23,435 bases of DNA from NCBI GenBank assembly GCA_020348185.1, contig CP070743.1, positions 2,402,045 through 2,425,479 of the forward strand, given 5' to 3'. The position numbers and the translations under genes are program-made. The notes under the pieces are model-generated. The model ran no database searches. It worked only from the letters and a program-made list of their open reading frames with translations, and was not told the DNA's origin. Each line of letters begins with the position of its first letter. Within the stretch, counting starts at the first letter, position 1. This document shows positions 1-7,888 of this stretch, in pieces. Origin of the DNA: Nitrospirota bacterium (GTDB lineage Bacteria > Nitrospirota > Nitrospiria > Nitrospirales > UBA8639).

Positions 1-1830
1 GATTGGGAACATTTGAGTCCTTCAGCACCACTCAGTCTGGTAATCCGTTACAAAGGGAAAATCTATGACCCCCCTCGTCCGTCCAAAGACCTTCGATTTG
101 TCAGACCTGATAAAACCTTGGGGCATATTGGTCCGGATGGCATTTACCTGACCTCGGAAACCGCGTGGTACCCGGACCTCCCTCGGACGCTTTCTACCTT
201 CACGATTGACGTGACGCTTCCTCAAGACTGGATGGCCGTCACCCAAGGGCACCAGGTTTCACAAGTGTCCGATACCCATACCTCGACGGCGACATGGAAG
301 GTTGATATAGCCAGTGAAGCGCTGACACTCGCAGCCAACCATTTTGTCAAACATCATCGCGATTGGCAGGGAATTGAAATGGCCACCTATCTGTTCCCGG
401 AAGATTCCCACCTGTCAGAACAATATCTCGCTGCCACCGCCCAATATTTGGATGTGTATACGAAGCTACTGGGACCTTACCCGTTTCGAAAATTCGCCGT
501 CGTGGAAAATTTCTTTCCGAGCGGCCTGGGGCTACCTTCTTTCACCCTTCTCGGGAGCCGTGTAATCAAACGAGGGTACACTCAACCATATTCCCTGGGA
601 CACGAAATTGTGCATTCCTGGATTGGCAATTCTGTGCTAAACGATTTTTCCAAAGGAAATTGGGTTGAGGGAATGACCACGTACCTCGCCAATTATTATT
701 ACGAGGAATCGCAAGGTCAGACTGAAGCTCCTCTTAAGAACAGAAGGAGAATGTTGTACGAATATAATCTCTACGCCCCACCATCAGAAGAATATTCCTT
801 GATTCAGTTTCACCATAAAGAAACGCGAGTGGATAATGCGATCGGGTATCAAAAGGCCGCTTTCGTCTTCCATATGCTTCGTCATGAAATTGGGGACGAG
901 GCTTTTTTTTCCGGCATTCGCAGGCTGGTCAAAGAGAGAACCGGAGCCTATGCAGATTGGGGAACACTGGAACAGGTGTTTAAAGAAACCGCAGGGCGGG
1001 AGCTTGCATGGTTTTTCACCCAATGGGTTGAACAACCCGGCGCGCCCTCCATTCAAATTCTTAGGGCTGATGTGCGCAATGACCAACATTCAGGAGGCGG
1101 GGCCAATATTGAATTATCCTTACAACAGACACCCCCCCTTTATCAGCTCAACCTCCCCATGGCTATTAAATTGGCCAATGGACAGATTCATGACACCTCG
1201 ATCATGATAAAGGATGAAACACCGACCGTAATCATACCGGTCCCGAGTAAACCGACTCATTTGGAAGTCGATCCAAATTACAATATGTTTCGTCGGCTTC
1301 AACGAGACCACATTCCTCCCATGTTAAACGTGTGGGTGACGGATCAACACCCACTGATCATCCTTCCAAAAGAGCGTTTTGGGAAGGATGGCTCCATCTA
1401 TCAGCCAATCCTTCATCGTCTGCAATCTCGGGACCTCACGGTGCTTATTCAACCAACGGATGAACAAATGTTTGCAGAACCACATTCCCAATTGATCTTG
1501 GACGACCCGAAAACCAATCACTTGACCGCAAAGATCATCGAAAGCTGCCCGGAGGGCATTTCCCTGGGCCCCGAGGGATTAACCATTCGTCATAACACTT
1601 TTGAGGGACCTAACATCGCATGGTTGATTTCCTGTTCGCATCCCACTCAGTCCGGCCACACATTCACTGTATTTTCCGGTTTCTCCGACTCAGCCGTGGC
1701 TCGGGTCGCGAGGCTTCTCTTTTTCTACGGATGGGACAGCTATCTCGTGTTCAACGAAGGGAAGGTTGTTTCGCGAGGCCTTTTTGAGATAATGAATAAG
1801 GACTTAGAAGTTTCATTACCAACCGCTTAA
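1..1830 (+). CDS. M1-family zinc metallopeptidase (5' partial)
   Basis: The reading frame is open from the first base, so the N-terminus lies outside the window; residues here are numbered from the TTG at 13. A gluzincin zinc site is visible: HEIVH at residues 197-201, followed by NWVEG with the third ligand E219. The spacing is HEXXH-X17-E, one residue shorter than the HEXXH-X18-E of classical aminopeptidase N. The sequence AVVEN at 162-166 stands roughly where the GxMEN exopeptidase motif should be, keeping the E-N pair but not G-x-M. It is followed by a Gly/Pro-rich segment (SGLGLPSFTLLG). Family knowledge says such proteins remove N-terminal residues from peptides, often in the periplasm; the signal peptide, if any, is out of view. 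Residues about 430-600 form an extra C-terminal region I cannot assign. The gene ends 10 nt before the propeller gene, so the two are probably cotranscribed. Confidence 0.88.
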   Translation, partial: DWEHLSPSAPLSLVIRYKGKIYDPPRPSKDLRFVRPDKTLGHIGPDGIYLTSETAWYPDLPRTLSTFTIDVTLPQDWMAVTQGHQVSQVSDTHTSTATWKVDIASEALTLAANHFVKHHRDWQGIEMATYLFPEDSHLSEQYLAATAQYLDVYTKLLGPYPFRKFAVVENFFPSGLGLPSFTLLGSRVIKRGYTQPYSLGHEIVHSWIGNSVLNDFSKGNWVEGMTTYLANYYYEESQGQTEAPLKNRRRMLYEYNLYAPPSEEYSLIQFHHKETRVDNAIGYQKAAFVFHMLRHEIGDEAFFSGIRRLVKERTGAYADWGTLEQVFKETAGRELAWFFTQWVEQPGAPSIQILRADVRNDQHSGGGANIELSLQQTPPLYQLNLPMAIKLANGQIHDTSIMIKDETPTVIIPVPSKPTHLEVDPNYNMFRRLQRDHIPPMLNVWVTDQHPLIILPKERFGKDGSIYQPILHRLQSRDLTVLIQPTDEQMFAEPHSQLILDDPKTNHLTAKIIESCPEGISLGPEGLTIRHNTFEGPNIAWLISCSHPTQSGHTFTVFSGFSDSAVARVARLLFFYGWDSYLVFNEGKVVSRGLFEIMNKDLEVSLPTA

Positions 1831-1840
1831 GGAAGAATCT

Positions 1841-2950
1841 ATGAACGAGATTGGGGTGATGATGAAGATCCTGATGATGTTAGCCAGATCTGCCACTATC
1901 GTTCTTTTTATGTGTATCTCCCCTCTATTCATTGTCCAGGCCCAAGAACAGCCTCACCCCCAATCCAATCAAGAGCCTCATCTGGCCAATATTCGCCAAT
2001 TGACCTTCGGAGGGAAAAACGCTGAGGCGTATTTTTCCTTTGACGGACAGAAGTTAGTCTTTCAATCCACGAAGGATCCTAAGGAAAAGTCCCTTCTCCC
2101 CTGTTATCAAATGTTCACAATGGATCTGGACGGGACCAACATTCGTCGAGTCAGTACCGGGACGGGAGCCACCACCTGTGGATATTATTTCCCGGGTGAG
2201 CGGCGCGTGCTGTATTCCTCGACACATCTATCGAGTCCCTTTTGCCCCTCTCCGCTTCCAAAAACCAAGCAATATCGCTGGGCTCTCGATAATTACGACA
2301 TCTTTTCCATTCACGTCAGTGGTCGTGACTTACAGCGATTGACGTCCGCTCCAGGATACGATGCCGAAGCCACCATCTCCCCGGATGGGAAGACCATTGT
2401 CTTTACCTCACTTCGTGATGGAGATCTTGAAATTTACACCATGAAAATTGACGGAACGAATATTCGAAGATTGACTCATACCATTGGATATGATGGCGGT
2501 CCATTTTTTTCACCCGACAGCAAGCGTATCGTCTATCGAGCCAACCATCCCCAAACAAAAGAAGCGATCCAAGCTTATCAGGATCTCCTTGCTCAGAACA
2601 TTGTGGAACCATCAAATCTGGAGATCTTCATCATGAATGTTGACGGCTCGGATCAGCGCCAAGTCACGGCCAATGGGGCATCAAACTTTGCCCCCTATTT
2701 TCATCCCGATGGTCGGCGAATCATTTTTTCTACCAGTCTTTCTACCACTCCTCGAGGAGAAGGTCGTCCGGCCTTTCATCTGTATCTCATCAGGGATGAC
2801 GGAACTGGATTGGAACAAATTACTTTCAGCGGTCACTTTAACAGTTTTCCGATGTTTTCCCCTGACGGAAAACAATTGGTCTGGGTGTCGGACCGCAATG
2901 CCACAACACCTCGAGAATTCAACATCTTTCTCGCAGAATGGGTTCCTTAA
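1841..2950 (+). CDS. Secreted TolB-like beta-propeller (PD40 repeat) protein
   Basis: A 369-aa protein. The ATG start follows GGAAG at a suitable distance. The N-terminus looks like a Sec signal peptide: a hydrophobic stretch at about residues 10-32, then VQA and a likely cleavage after A34. Cys25 is preceded by Met, which does not make a proper lipobox. Several WD40-like PD40 blades are evident, each with an SPDG/HPDG-type turn followed by a strand such as IVFTS or IIFST, at about residues 179, 224, 287 and 340. Repeats of the IDGTNIRRLT type lie between them. This architecture is that of TolB C-terminal propellers. Unlike TolB, no separate N-terminal TolB domain is recognisable, so I would not call it tolB. 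Three or four Cys residues near the N-terminal third could form disulfides in the periplasm. Its partner or substrate is unknown. It lies between the M1 peptidase and the PAP2 gene on the same strand. Confidence 0.85.
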   Translation: MNEIGVMMKILMMLARSATIVLFMCISPLFIVQAQEQPHPQSNQEPHLANIRQLTFGGKNAEAYFSFDGQKLVFQSTKDPKEKSLLPCYQMFTMDLDGTNIRRVSTGTGATTCGYYFPGERRVLYSSTHLSSPFCPSPLPKTKQYRWALDNYDIFSIHVSGRDLQRLTSAPGYDAEATISPDGKTIVFTSLRDGDLEIYTMKIDGTNIRRLTHTIGYDGGPFFSPDSKRIVYRANHPQTKEAIQAYQDLLAQNIVEPSNLEIFIMNVDGSDQRQVTANGASNFAPYFHPDGRRIIFSTSLSTTPRGEGRPAFHLYLIRDDGTGLEQITFSGHFNSFPMFSPDGKQLVWVSDRNATTPREFNIFLAEWVP

Positions 2951-2974
2951 TCAAGGCTCCTTTGCACTTATCAA

Positions 2975-4099
2975 ATGCCGCCTCGATTCTTTTCCCATCT
3001 GGCTCAATCGTTTGACCAATCCACCCCTACCCGTCCTCTCTATTCCCCGCCCATCATCACCCTGTTACTGACCCTCTCCGTTCTAACCTTATTAGGAGCG
3101 CTGGTTCCTCTCTTCAAGATAGATTACGAGGTTGTGTTATTTCTGCGATCCATTGATATAAAGATACTGAAAGAAATTGGAGAGATAGGGCACAGGCTCG
3201 GCAAAGGAACCACCCTCCTACTCTTTTCAGTAGGAATCGGCATTGTAGGGTATGTGTGGAACCGTGACAGGCTCAAACGTGCGGGGTGGCAAAGTCTCAT
3301 TGCTCATGGAATAGCTGGACTCATCGTTCAGATCATTAAAATTCTTCTTGGTCGTCCTCGCCCTTACTTCATGCATCAAGATCACTGGCCGATTGGGCCT
3401 TCTTTGCAGGGGGGGCTGAACACCTTTCCTTCCGGCCATTCAGCAGCTTCCTTTGCCGTCGCCGCTGTGCTGGCCCGTCATTTTCCCAAAGCAGCCTGGA
3501 TATGGTATGCGGTTGCGGGGTTCGTGGCTATCAGTCGAATAATGGAAGGGGATCATTTTCCATCCGATGTCTTAGCTGGATCTCTTATTGGTTTCTTGAT
3601 TGGTTATATTATTTCCCGTCCCCTAAAAGACTGGTTAAAGTCCCTTCTTGAAGCCTTAGTACAAGGCCTTCCCTATTGGGTAGGGGGATTTGCGGTGATC
3701 TGGATCATCTTCCACTACCCCGAAACGAGCCCGGTTCAGGTCGGCATGATGTGGGTGGGTCTCACTATGATTGTGGTGAGTTTGGGAGTTCGACTGTTAC
3801 TAATTCTGAAACCAACGCAATTCCCTCTTGGCAGTCACATCGGGGCACCAACGACCCATCTCATGTTGGGGCTGGGCATAGCCCTTTACACGGGGTCACT
3901 CTTAGTGGCCCTCTTTGGCCTTCTTACCGGAATAGCCTGGTGGATTCGTCATTCCCATAATGATCTGCCGGGAAATCCTGGCCATTACATGGTCCGGGAG
4001 AAAGACAGTAATGTAGCTCAGGAAGCGGTGATTGGATTGGCCGTCATTGCCCTCTTGATTGCCATACAACAAATAAAAGGTATCATCCCCCTCCTATAA
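2975..4099 (+). CDS. PAP2-family membrane phosphatase with extra C-terminal membrane region
   Basis: A 374-aa integral membrane protein. All three motifs of the type 2 phosphatidic acid phosphatase family are intact: KX6RP (K122, R129, P130), PSGH (152-155, H155 acid/base) and SRX5HX3D (R188, nucleophile H194, D198). The family removes phosphate from lipid or polyprenyl phosphates, for example undecaprenyl diphosphate, phosphatidylglycerophosphate or lipid A, on the outer face of the inner membrane. The core with about six membrane segments ends near residue 215. A further hydrophobic region at about 228-374 with several predicted helices is longer than the minimal family and not assigned. 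The start lacks a clear Shine-Dalgarno sequence, so it may be translated from the preceding gene 24 nt upstream. Its convergent neighbours are lipid-linked sugar glycosyltransferases, so a polyprenyl-phosphate or lipid A role is plausible but inferred. Confidence 0.88.
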   Translation: MPPRFFSHLAQSFDQSTPTRPLYSPPIITLLLTLSVLTLLGALVPLFKIDYEVVLFLRSIDIKILKEIGEIGHRLGKGTTLLLFSVGIGIVGYVWNRDRLKRAGWQSLIAHGIAGLIVQIIKILLGRPRPYFMHQDHWPIGPSLQGGLNTFPSGHSAASFAVAAVLARHFPKAAWIWYAVAGFVAISRIMEGDHFPSDVLAGSLIGFLIGYIISRPLKDWLKSLLEALVQGLPYWVGGFAVIWIIFHYPETSPVQVGMMWVGLTMIVVSLGVRLLLILKPTQFPLGSHIGAPTTHLMLGLGIALYTGSLLVALFGLLTGIAWWIRHSHNDLPGNPGHYMVREKDSNVAQEAVIGLAVIALLIAIQQIKGIIPLL

Positions 4100-4108
4100 C
4101 CATCCCCT

Positions 4109-4303
4109 CTAGCAAAAAAAGACCCAAAACCTGAATGCCGGTTCCTTTAGCTTCAGCATTTCATGCTGCCTCCTCGCCAATAGCATGAGATCATGACGCA
4201 TCAAACAAGAAGAAGCGGCAAGTCGAAAATGGCGGTCCCTTTCCTCATTCATTGCAGCAGTCGCTTCTGGAGTTTCTCGAAGAGGCACCATGAGATGGTG
4301 CAA
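4109..4303 (-). CDS. Possible small ORF after the GT39 gene, no recognised family
   Basis: A 64-codon frame from TTG (4303), or shorter from ATG at 4291 or 4252, in the 221-nt gap between the convergent PAP2 and GT39 genes. It runs in the same direction as the glycosyltransferase cluster and starts 17 nt after the GT39 stop. The predicted peptide is rich in Arg, Glu, Leu and Met and could form one charged helix, ending in an aromatic tail. I recognise no family. No Shine-Dalgarno sequence precedes any of the possible starts, and a 7-bp hairpin (4285-4301) covers the TTG start. It could equally be untranslated 3' region. Confidence 0.25.
   Translation of the reverse strand: MHHLMVPLRETPEATAAMNEERDRHFRLAASSCLMRHDLMLLARRQHEMLKLKEPAFRFWVFFC
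4285..4301 (-). other. Perfect 7-bp hairpin just downstream of the GT39 gene
   Basis: GCACCAT and ATGGTGC are perfectly complementary around a 3-nt GAG loop. It begins 20 nt after the GT39 stop codon on the minus strand. There is no T-run after it, so it is not a canonical rho-independent terminator. It may act as an mRNA 3'-end stabilising stem or be chance. Confidence 0.35.
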
Positions 4304-4320
4304 CTATAAGTAGATTGCCG

Positions 4321-6024
4321 TTATTTCAGAAGCGACTCGCTCGATAGGAGCGAGAATCCATGTCGCTCGAGTACGACCGGATATTCGCGTACGGATGGGG
4401 GGAGTCGCGATCGAAGGTGTGTTTGAAGGACGATCATCTTCCGTCCCGGACCTGCGGTCGCAGCTTCAAGTTTTGTGTCTTCTCCAGGATTGACCTGAAA
4501 AACCTTTCGCTTGGCGTAAAACGCCAGCGAGGGCCGTTTACGCCCAAATTGAATAAGTCGATCCTCTGGTCCAAGGTTATAGCCTGCGATTCTGGCTAGT
4601 TCCTGCGGAGGAGCAATAAAATAACGACTGAATTGGGGGAGCCCAAAGAGAATAACGAGAAGGGCCAATCCCCCAATCATGGCACCGGCCGCCCAAAAAG
4701 CCTGATCCCGGTGTTGTTCGGAAGAAGTGAGGTGTCTCACCATCATGGTTCCTACAATCACGACACCCCCCATCACAACAGGAATGAAACCTAAATTGAG
4801 CTGGCTGGCCGCTGGAAATTCACTGGTAATTTTCTCCAACAACTCTTCAAAGACAGCCGGAGCGGCGGCCAACGCTAAGCCCAACAGGTAGCCAATGAGG
4901 ACCAGAATCCGTATGGAAACCCTGAGGCCGGGGGGCGAAGATTCGTTTAGGCATCGTGACCAGTACAACACCACAAGGATTGCCGCTGGAGGGAACAGTG
5001 GGAAAATATAATGTGGAAGCCGGGTGGCAGAAAGTGTAAAGAAGAGGAACAAGCTTATGACCCAGAAGGCCGCGAATAGGGCTAGCCCTTCCTCCTGTGT
5101 GGGAACATGCTCTCCGTTTCGATACTGTTTCCAATCCTTGAGGGTCTGGTGCAGAGAGGCAGGAAGGAACCCACTCCAGGGGAAAAATCCTAGAAACAAA
5201 ATGGGTATATAAAAAATGAGCGTACCGCCATGCCCCTCCATGGGATTGGCCAATCGACCCGTTGTATTCGCCTGAGCTGCCGCCAGGTAAGCATCTCCAT
5301 GCATGGCAAACATAGCCAGATACCAGGGGGCAGATATCGCGAAGACAAGAAGAAACCCGAGAACCGGAAATCCCACTTTTCCAAAACGTCTCCACTGCCG
5401 GGCGAAAGTCAAATAGGTAAAAACACCTAATAAAGGAATAAGGATCCCTACTGGACCCTTGGCTAACATGGCCATGGCCATGGCCATATAAAATCCAAAA
5501 AAATAGAGTCGATTTTTCCCTTCCTGGCTTATCCCGAGCCAAAAACAATATCCTGAAAGGGTTGTGAAAAAGACCAGTGCAGGATCGGTTAACACCATTC
5601 GATTAATGGCAATGACCTCCATATTGAGCAGTAAAATCAGGGAACCAAGGAGGGCGATGGTGGAACCCACGACTCGGGTCAGAAATCGATATTGAAGGAG
5701 AATGAGACCTATCCCAAAAAGCGCGGAAGGAAGCCTGGCAGCAAATTCATTTACACCAAACAGCAGATACGACCCGCTAATGATCCAATAGACAAATGCC
5801 GGTTTGGCAAAACGAGGTTCATAATTAAGTGTTGGAGAAACCCAGTTGCCAGTTTCCAACATTTCCCGGGCGGCTTCGGCATTGGAGCCCTCATCACGGT
5901 CCGTGAGGCCCAGCCCCCCAAGATCCAAAAGCAGAAGCAGCCCCGCCAGTGCCAACAGGGCAATGACGTGGGAAATTGAAGGAGATCTTTCTGGGGAAGA
6001 ATCGGGAGAGGAGGGATTAACCAC
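4321..6024 (-). CDS. GT39 (ArnT/PMT-like) membrane glycosyltransferase
   Basis: A 567-aa polytopic membrane protein that starts at GTG and overlaps the end of the LAB_N gene by 8 nt, implying translational coupling. After the first membrane helix (about residues 20-40) comes a periplasmic loop with the signature DRDEGSNAEAAREM at 42-55. In ArnT and protein O-mannosyltransferases the acidic pair here, D44/E45, is in the catalytic loop. The FAKPAFVYW segment follows, then many hydrophobic helices and a soluble C-terminal domain of about 120 residues. Family knowledge: these enzymes move a sugar from a polyprenyl-phosphate donor to lipid A or protein on the periplasmic face. With a GT2 polyprenyl-phosphate sugar synthase and a LAB_N protein beside it, lipid A or another envelope lipid is the likely acceptor, by inference. 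The sugar cannot be told from sequence, so I do not call it arnT. Confidence 0.9.
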   Translation of the reverse strand: MVNPSSPDSSPERSPSISHVIALLALAGLLLLLDLGGLGLTDRDEGSNAEAAREMLETGNWVSPTLNYEPRFAKPAFVYWIISGSYLLFGVNEFAARLPSALFGIGLILLQYRFLTRVVGSTIALLGSLILLLNMEVIAINRMVLTDPALVFFTTLSGYCFWLGISQEGKNRLYFFGFYMAMAMAMLAKGPVGILIPLLGVFTYLTFARQWRRFGKVGFPVLGFLLVFAISAPWYLAMFAMHGDAYLAAAQANTTGRLANPMEGHGGTLIFYIPILFLGFFPWSGFLPASLHQTLKDWKQYRNGEHVPTQEEGLALFAAFWVISLFLFFTLSATRLPHYIFPLFPPAAILVVLYWSRCLNESSPPGLRVSIRILVLIGYLLGLALAAAPAVFEELLEKITSEFPAASQLNLGFIPVVMGGVVIVGTMMVRHLTSSEQHRDQAFWAAGAMIGGLALLVILFGLPQFSRYFIAPPQELARIAGYNLGPEDRLIQFGRKRPSLAFYAKRKVFQVNPGEDTKLEAATAGPGRKMIVLQTHLRSRLPPSVREYPVVLERHGFSLLSSESLLK

Positions 6025-6298
6025 TCGCCACTCGTTTTTGGCCGCGGTAAATGAGCATGAGATTTCTCAGGTAGACCACCGCTCCAACACTTTGGCCGGC
6101 AATAAAGACGGGATCCTGACGATAGAGCGCATAGGTCAGAACAATGAGACTCCCCCCAAGACTCATATACCAGAAAGGCAGGGGAATACTACTTTCCGCC
6201 TTGCGTTCAGAGACAAACCATTGGAGCAACCACCTTGAAAAGAAAAGGCTTTGCCCGAAAAAACCAATACTTACCCAAATCACTTCAGTAGATGGCAT
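6017..6298 (-). CDS. LAB_N (lipid-A-disaccharide synthase N-terminal-like) small membrane protein
   Basis: A 93-aa protein with about three hydrophobic helices. It shows the family pattern in order: GFFGQSLFFSRWLLQW near the N-terminus, then SER, then FWYMSLGGS, then YALYRQDPVFIAGQ, and VYLRNLMLIY at the C-terminus. This matches the small stand-alone LAB_N domain found at the N-terminus of some LpxB proteins and beside lipid-sugar glycosyltransferases. Its biochemical role is not established. The fold resembles a small membrane transporter, so a part in flipping or presenting a lipid-linked sugar is only inference. It lies 15 nt after the GT2 gene and overlaps the GT39 gene, so the three are one operon. 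Confidence 0.88.
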   Translation of the reverse strand: MPSTEVIWVSIGFFGQSLFFSRWLLQWFVSERKAESSIPLPFWYMSLGGSLIVLTYALYRQDPVFIAGQSVGAVVYLRNLMLIYRGQKRVASG

Positions 6299-6313
6299 AA
6301 TGAACTCTTCTGT

Positions 6314-7063
6314 TTACTCGGCCTTTTCTTCTGGCTTACTCCCTTTATAATTGAGACATCGGCTTTGCATCCAACGGACCGCAAAAAGATCATAAAGACT
6401 CGCGAAAACCCTATTCCCGATGCCATACTTTGATCGACCGTGGGCCCGATGGAAATGTTGTACCGGAACTTCTGTGACTGAGAATCCATACATTTGTGCC
6501 AACGCGGGGAAAAAACGATGCATACCACTAAACAAGGGCATGCGTTCAACGACCGCACGGCGAAACACCTTCAACGAACACCCTGTATCATGGATTCCAT
6601 CATGAATGACCGCATTACGAACCCCGTTGGCCAAGCGCGACGACCAACGCCGTATGAGGTTATCATGACGTTTTTGACGTTGACCGCAAACCAGGTCGTA
6701 TTGACCCACAAGGGGTAAGAGTTTAGCCATATCTGTAGGATCATATTGGAGATCCCCATCCAGGGTGGCGACCAGCTCGCCCCGGACCTGACGAAATCCA
6801 GCATCAAAAGCGGCCGTTTGGCCATAATTTTTTTCCATATGAAAGACATGGACTTCCTCATGTTGTTGGGCCAAGCTGTCGAGAAGAGCGCTACTCCCAT
6901 CGGTACTTCCATCATCCACAAAAAGGATTTCAAATGTTGCCTGCTGCGTCTCCTGCCGGCTTTCAAGAAACTTTATGAGTTGGCTTGTCAGCAAAGGAAT
7001 GTTGTCGCGTTCGTCTTTGATCGGCACGACCACAGAAATCCAAACTAGTGAGGGAGCTTTCAT
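6314..7063 (-). CDS. GT2 glycosyltransferase, polyprenyl/dolichyl-phosphate sugar synthase-like
   Basis: A 249-aa GT-A fold enzyme. Visible motifs: SVVVPIKDERDN at 10-21, the nucleotide-binding VDDGSTDGS at 49-57, a DGD triad (D102, D104) followed by LQYDP for metal binding, HDTGCSLKVF in the acceptor region, and RSKYG towards the end. These match DPM1, ArnC and GtrB-type enzymes, which attach a sugar from a nucleotide donor to a polyprenyl phosphate on the cytoplasmic face. It is short and lacks the two long C-terminal membrane helices of ArnC/GtrB, so it resembles the soluble DPM1 type. It is first in the operon with the LAB_N and GT39 genes and most likely makes the donor for the latter. 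No strong ribosome binding site precedes the ATG. Confidence 0.9.
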   Translation of the reverse strand: MKAPSLVWISVVVPIKDERDNIPLLTSQLIKFLESRQETQQATFEILFVDDGSTDGSSALLDSLAQQHEEVHVFHMEKNYGQTAAFDAGFRQVRGELVATLDGDLQYDPTDMAKLLPLVGQYDLVCGQRQKRHDNLIRRWSSRLANGVRNAVIHDGIHDTGCSLKVFRRAVVERMPLFSGMHRFFPALAQMYGFSVTEVPVQHFHRAHGRSKYGIGNRVFASLYDLFAVRWMQSRCLNYKGSKPEEKAE

Positions 7064-7188
7064 TAAAAGGATGGTCTGACCAGCAGCTAACTGGGCTACA
7101 AAGCGGGAAATATGAGGGAGTAACTGGCCAATATTCAGCAGGAAAGGTTATCGCCACGTCCTGGTTCACTGATTCCTGCCAATTTCAT

Positions 7189-7218
7189 ATTTTACTGAAT
7201 TCTGGCAGAAAGGGTCAA
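7189..7218 (-). promoter_or_regulatory. Candidate sigma70-type promoter for the GT2-LAB_N-GT39 operon
   Basis: Read on the minus strand: TTGACC (7218-7213), an 18-nt spacer, then TAAAAT (7194-7189). Each hexamer differs from consensus by one base. It lies about 125 nt upstream of the GT2 start. An inverted repeat, CTGCCA at 7176-7181 and TGGCAG at 7203-7208, has one arm in the spacer and the other just downstream of the -10, as an operator might. Predicted by eye only. The remainder of the 312-nt gap (7064-7375) holds the plus-strand promoter listed separately; I see no gene in it. Confidence 0.45.
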
Positions 7219-7311
7219 ACGGAAGAAAAAGATATCAACTATCAGGTTTAAGTATGAGGGGAATCAGTCTTCTCTCTTAAATCTCGAAACCCGAAACCTT
7301 CTTCGGCGGTG

Positions 7312-7341
7312 TTGACCCTTCAAGAAGTGCTCGTGTATGGT
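7312..7341 (+). promoter_or_regulatory. Candidate promoter for the 82-aa gene
   Basis: TTGACC at 7312-7317, an 18-nt spacer and TATGGT at 7336-7341. The -35 is one base from consensus and the -10 matches at four of six positions. It lies 34 nt upstream of the start codon, and a strong AAGGAGGAA ribosome binding site stands at 7359-7367. A short CCGAA/TTCGG hairpin lies just upstream (7291-7306). Confidence 0.4.
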
Positions 7342-7375
7342 TTTAACTATGTAAAAACAAGGAGGAAGCTCAACG

Positions 7376-7624
7376 ATGACCGATCGTATTATGCAAGCCT
7401 ATCTCGATGTCGAACGTGCGATGCAGCATTACAATACCGTCCTTGATGAATACGTCACCTCACTTCAAACGCATGAGGCTTCTGACACTACTAAACTCGA
7501 ACGGATGAAAGCCGGGAGCAAGGCGATGCTCGATAGCAGCGGAATTTACTTGTCCTACGCTAAGTTTGTGGCCTATGGGATGCCGGAAAGTGAGGAGCTC
7601 GTCGAAGAAGATCTTCAGGCGTAA
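7376..7624 (+). CDS. 82-aa hypothetical protein, helical, no recognised family
   Basis: A small soluble protein of 82 residues. AAGGAGGAA ends 8 nt before the ATG, one of the best ribosome binding sites in the window, so the gene is very probably real and well translated. The sequence is rich in Glu, Asp, Met, Ala and Tyr, has no Cys, no signal peptide and no membrane segment, and looks mostly alpha-helical with amphipathic patterning at about residues 3-30 and 38-66. The C-terminal end is strongly acidic. I do not recognise a domain. It stands alone on the plus strand between divergent and convergent minus-strand genes, with its own candidate promoter, so context gives no pathway. It could be a small stress, regulatory or scaffold protein, but nothing here decides it. 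Confidence 0.8.
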   Translation: MTDRIMQAYLDVERAMQHYNTVLDEYVTSLQTHEASDTTKLERMKAGSKAMLDSSGIYLSYAKFVAYGMPESEELVEEDLQA

Positions 7625-7854
7625 CGAATCGCACGTTTTACCTCCCCTAGCGTGAATGGAAAAAGCCGCCCTCATCCACTCTTTCTATCTCTGAAACTAG
7701 GTGAAGGGGGAAAATTTCCAATGTCCAACAAGGGATGTCGAATCATGAAGGATCGAAAATGTATGGGGGGCATCCCCCACCGTTCCAACTCATTTCCTTC
7801 GAGATTCAGGATTCCGTTTTCGATATTGGATAATTCTTTCAATTGGGTAGGATC
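7625..7854. other. Intergenic stretch with no gene seen
   Basis: Between the 82-aa gene and the tRNA-Pro terminator. Frames here lack ribosome binding sites and overlap the tRNA terminator, so I take them as noncoding. A GGGGGGCATCCCCC-type G/C palindrome near 7766-7780 is the only local structure; it lacks a following T-run and is not a convincing terminator. Confidence 0.5.
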
Positions 7855-7888
7855 TAAAAAAAAAGCGCTTAGGGCAGCATTGCGCTTT
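7855..7888 (-). terminator. Rho-independent terminator after tRNA-Pro
   Basis: On the minus strand AAAGCGC (7888-7882) pairs with GCGCTTT (7868-7862), with a 13-nt loop, followed by an uninterrupted T-run of about 9-10 (plus-strand A-run 7856-7864). It begins 37 nt after the encoded CCA of the tRNA and probably ends the tRNA or merR-tRNA transcript. Confidence 0.85.

Noticed and set aside
1841..2950. Calling the propeller protein TolB of the Tol-Pal system
   Set aside because: No tolQ, tolR, tolA or pal nearby and no distinct N-terminal TolB domain; only the propeller repeats are shared.
4847..5548. 233-codon minus-strand frame inside the GT39 gene
   Set aside because: It is an out-of-frame shadow of a well-supported membrane glycosyltransferase gene.
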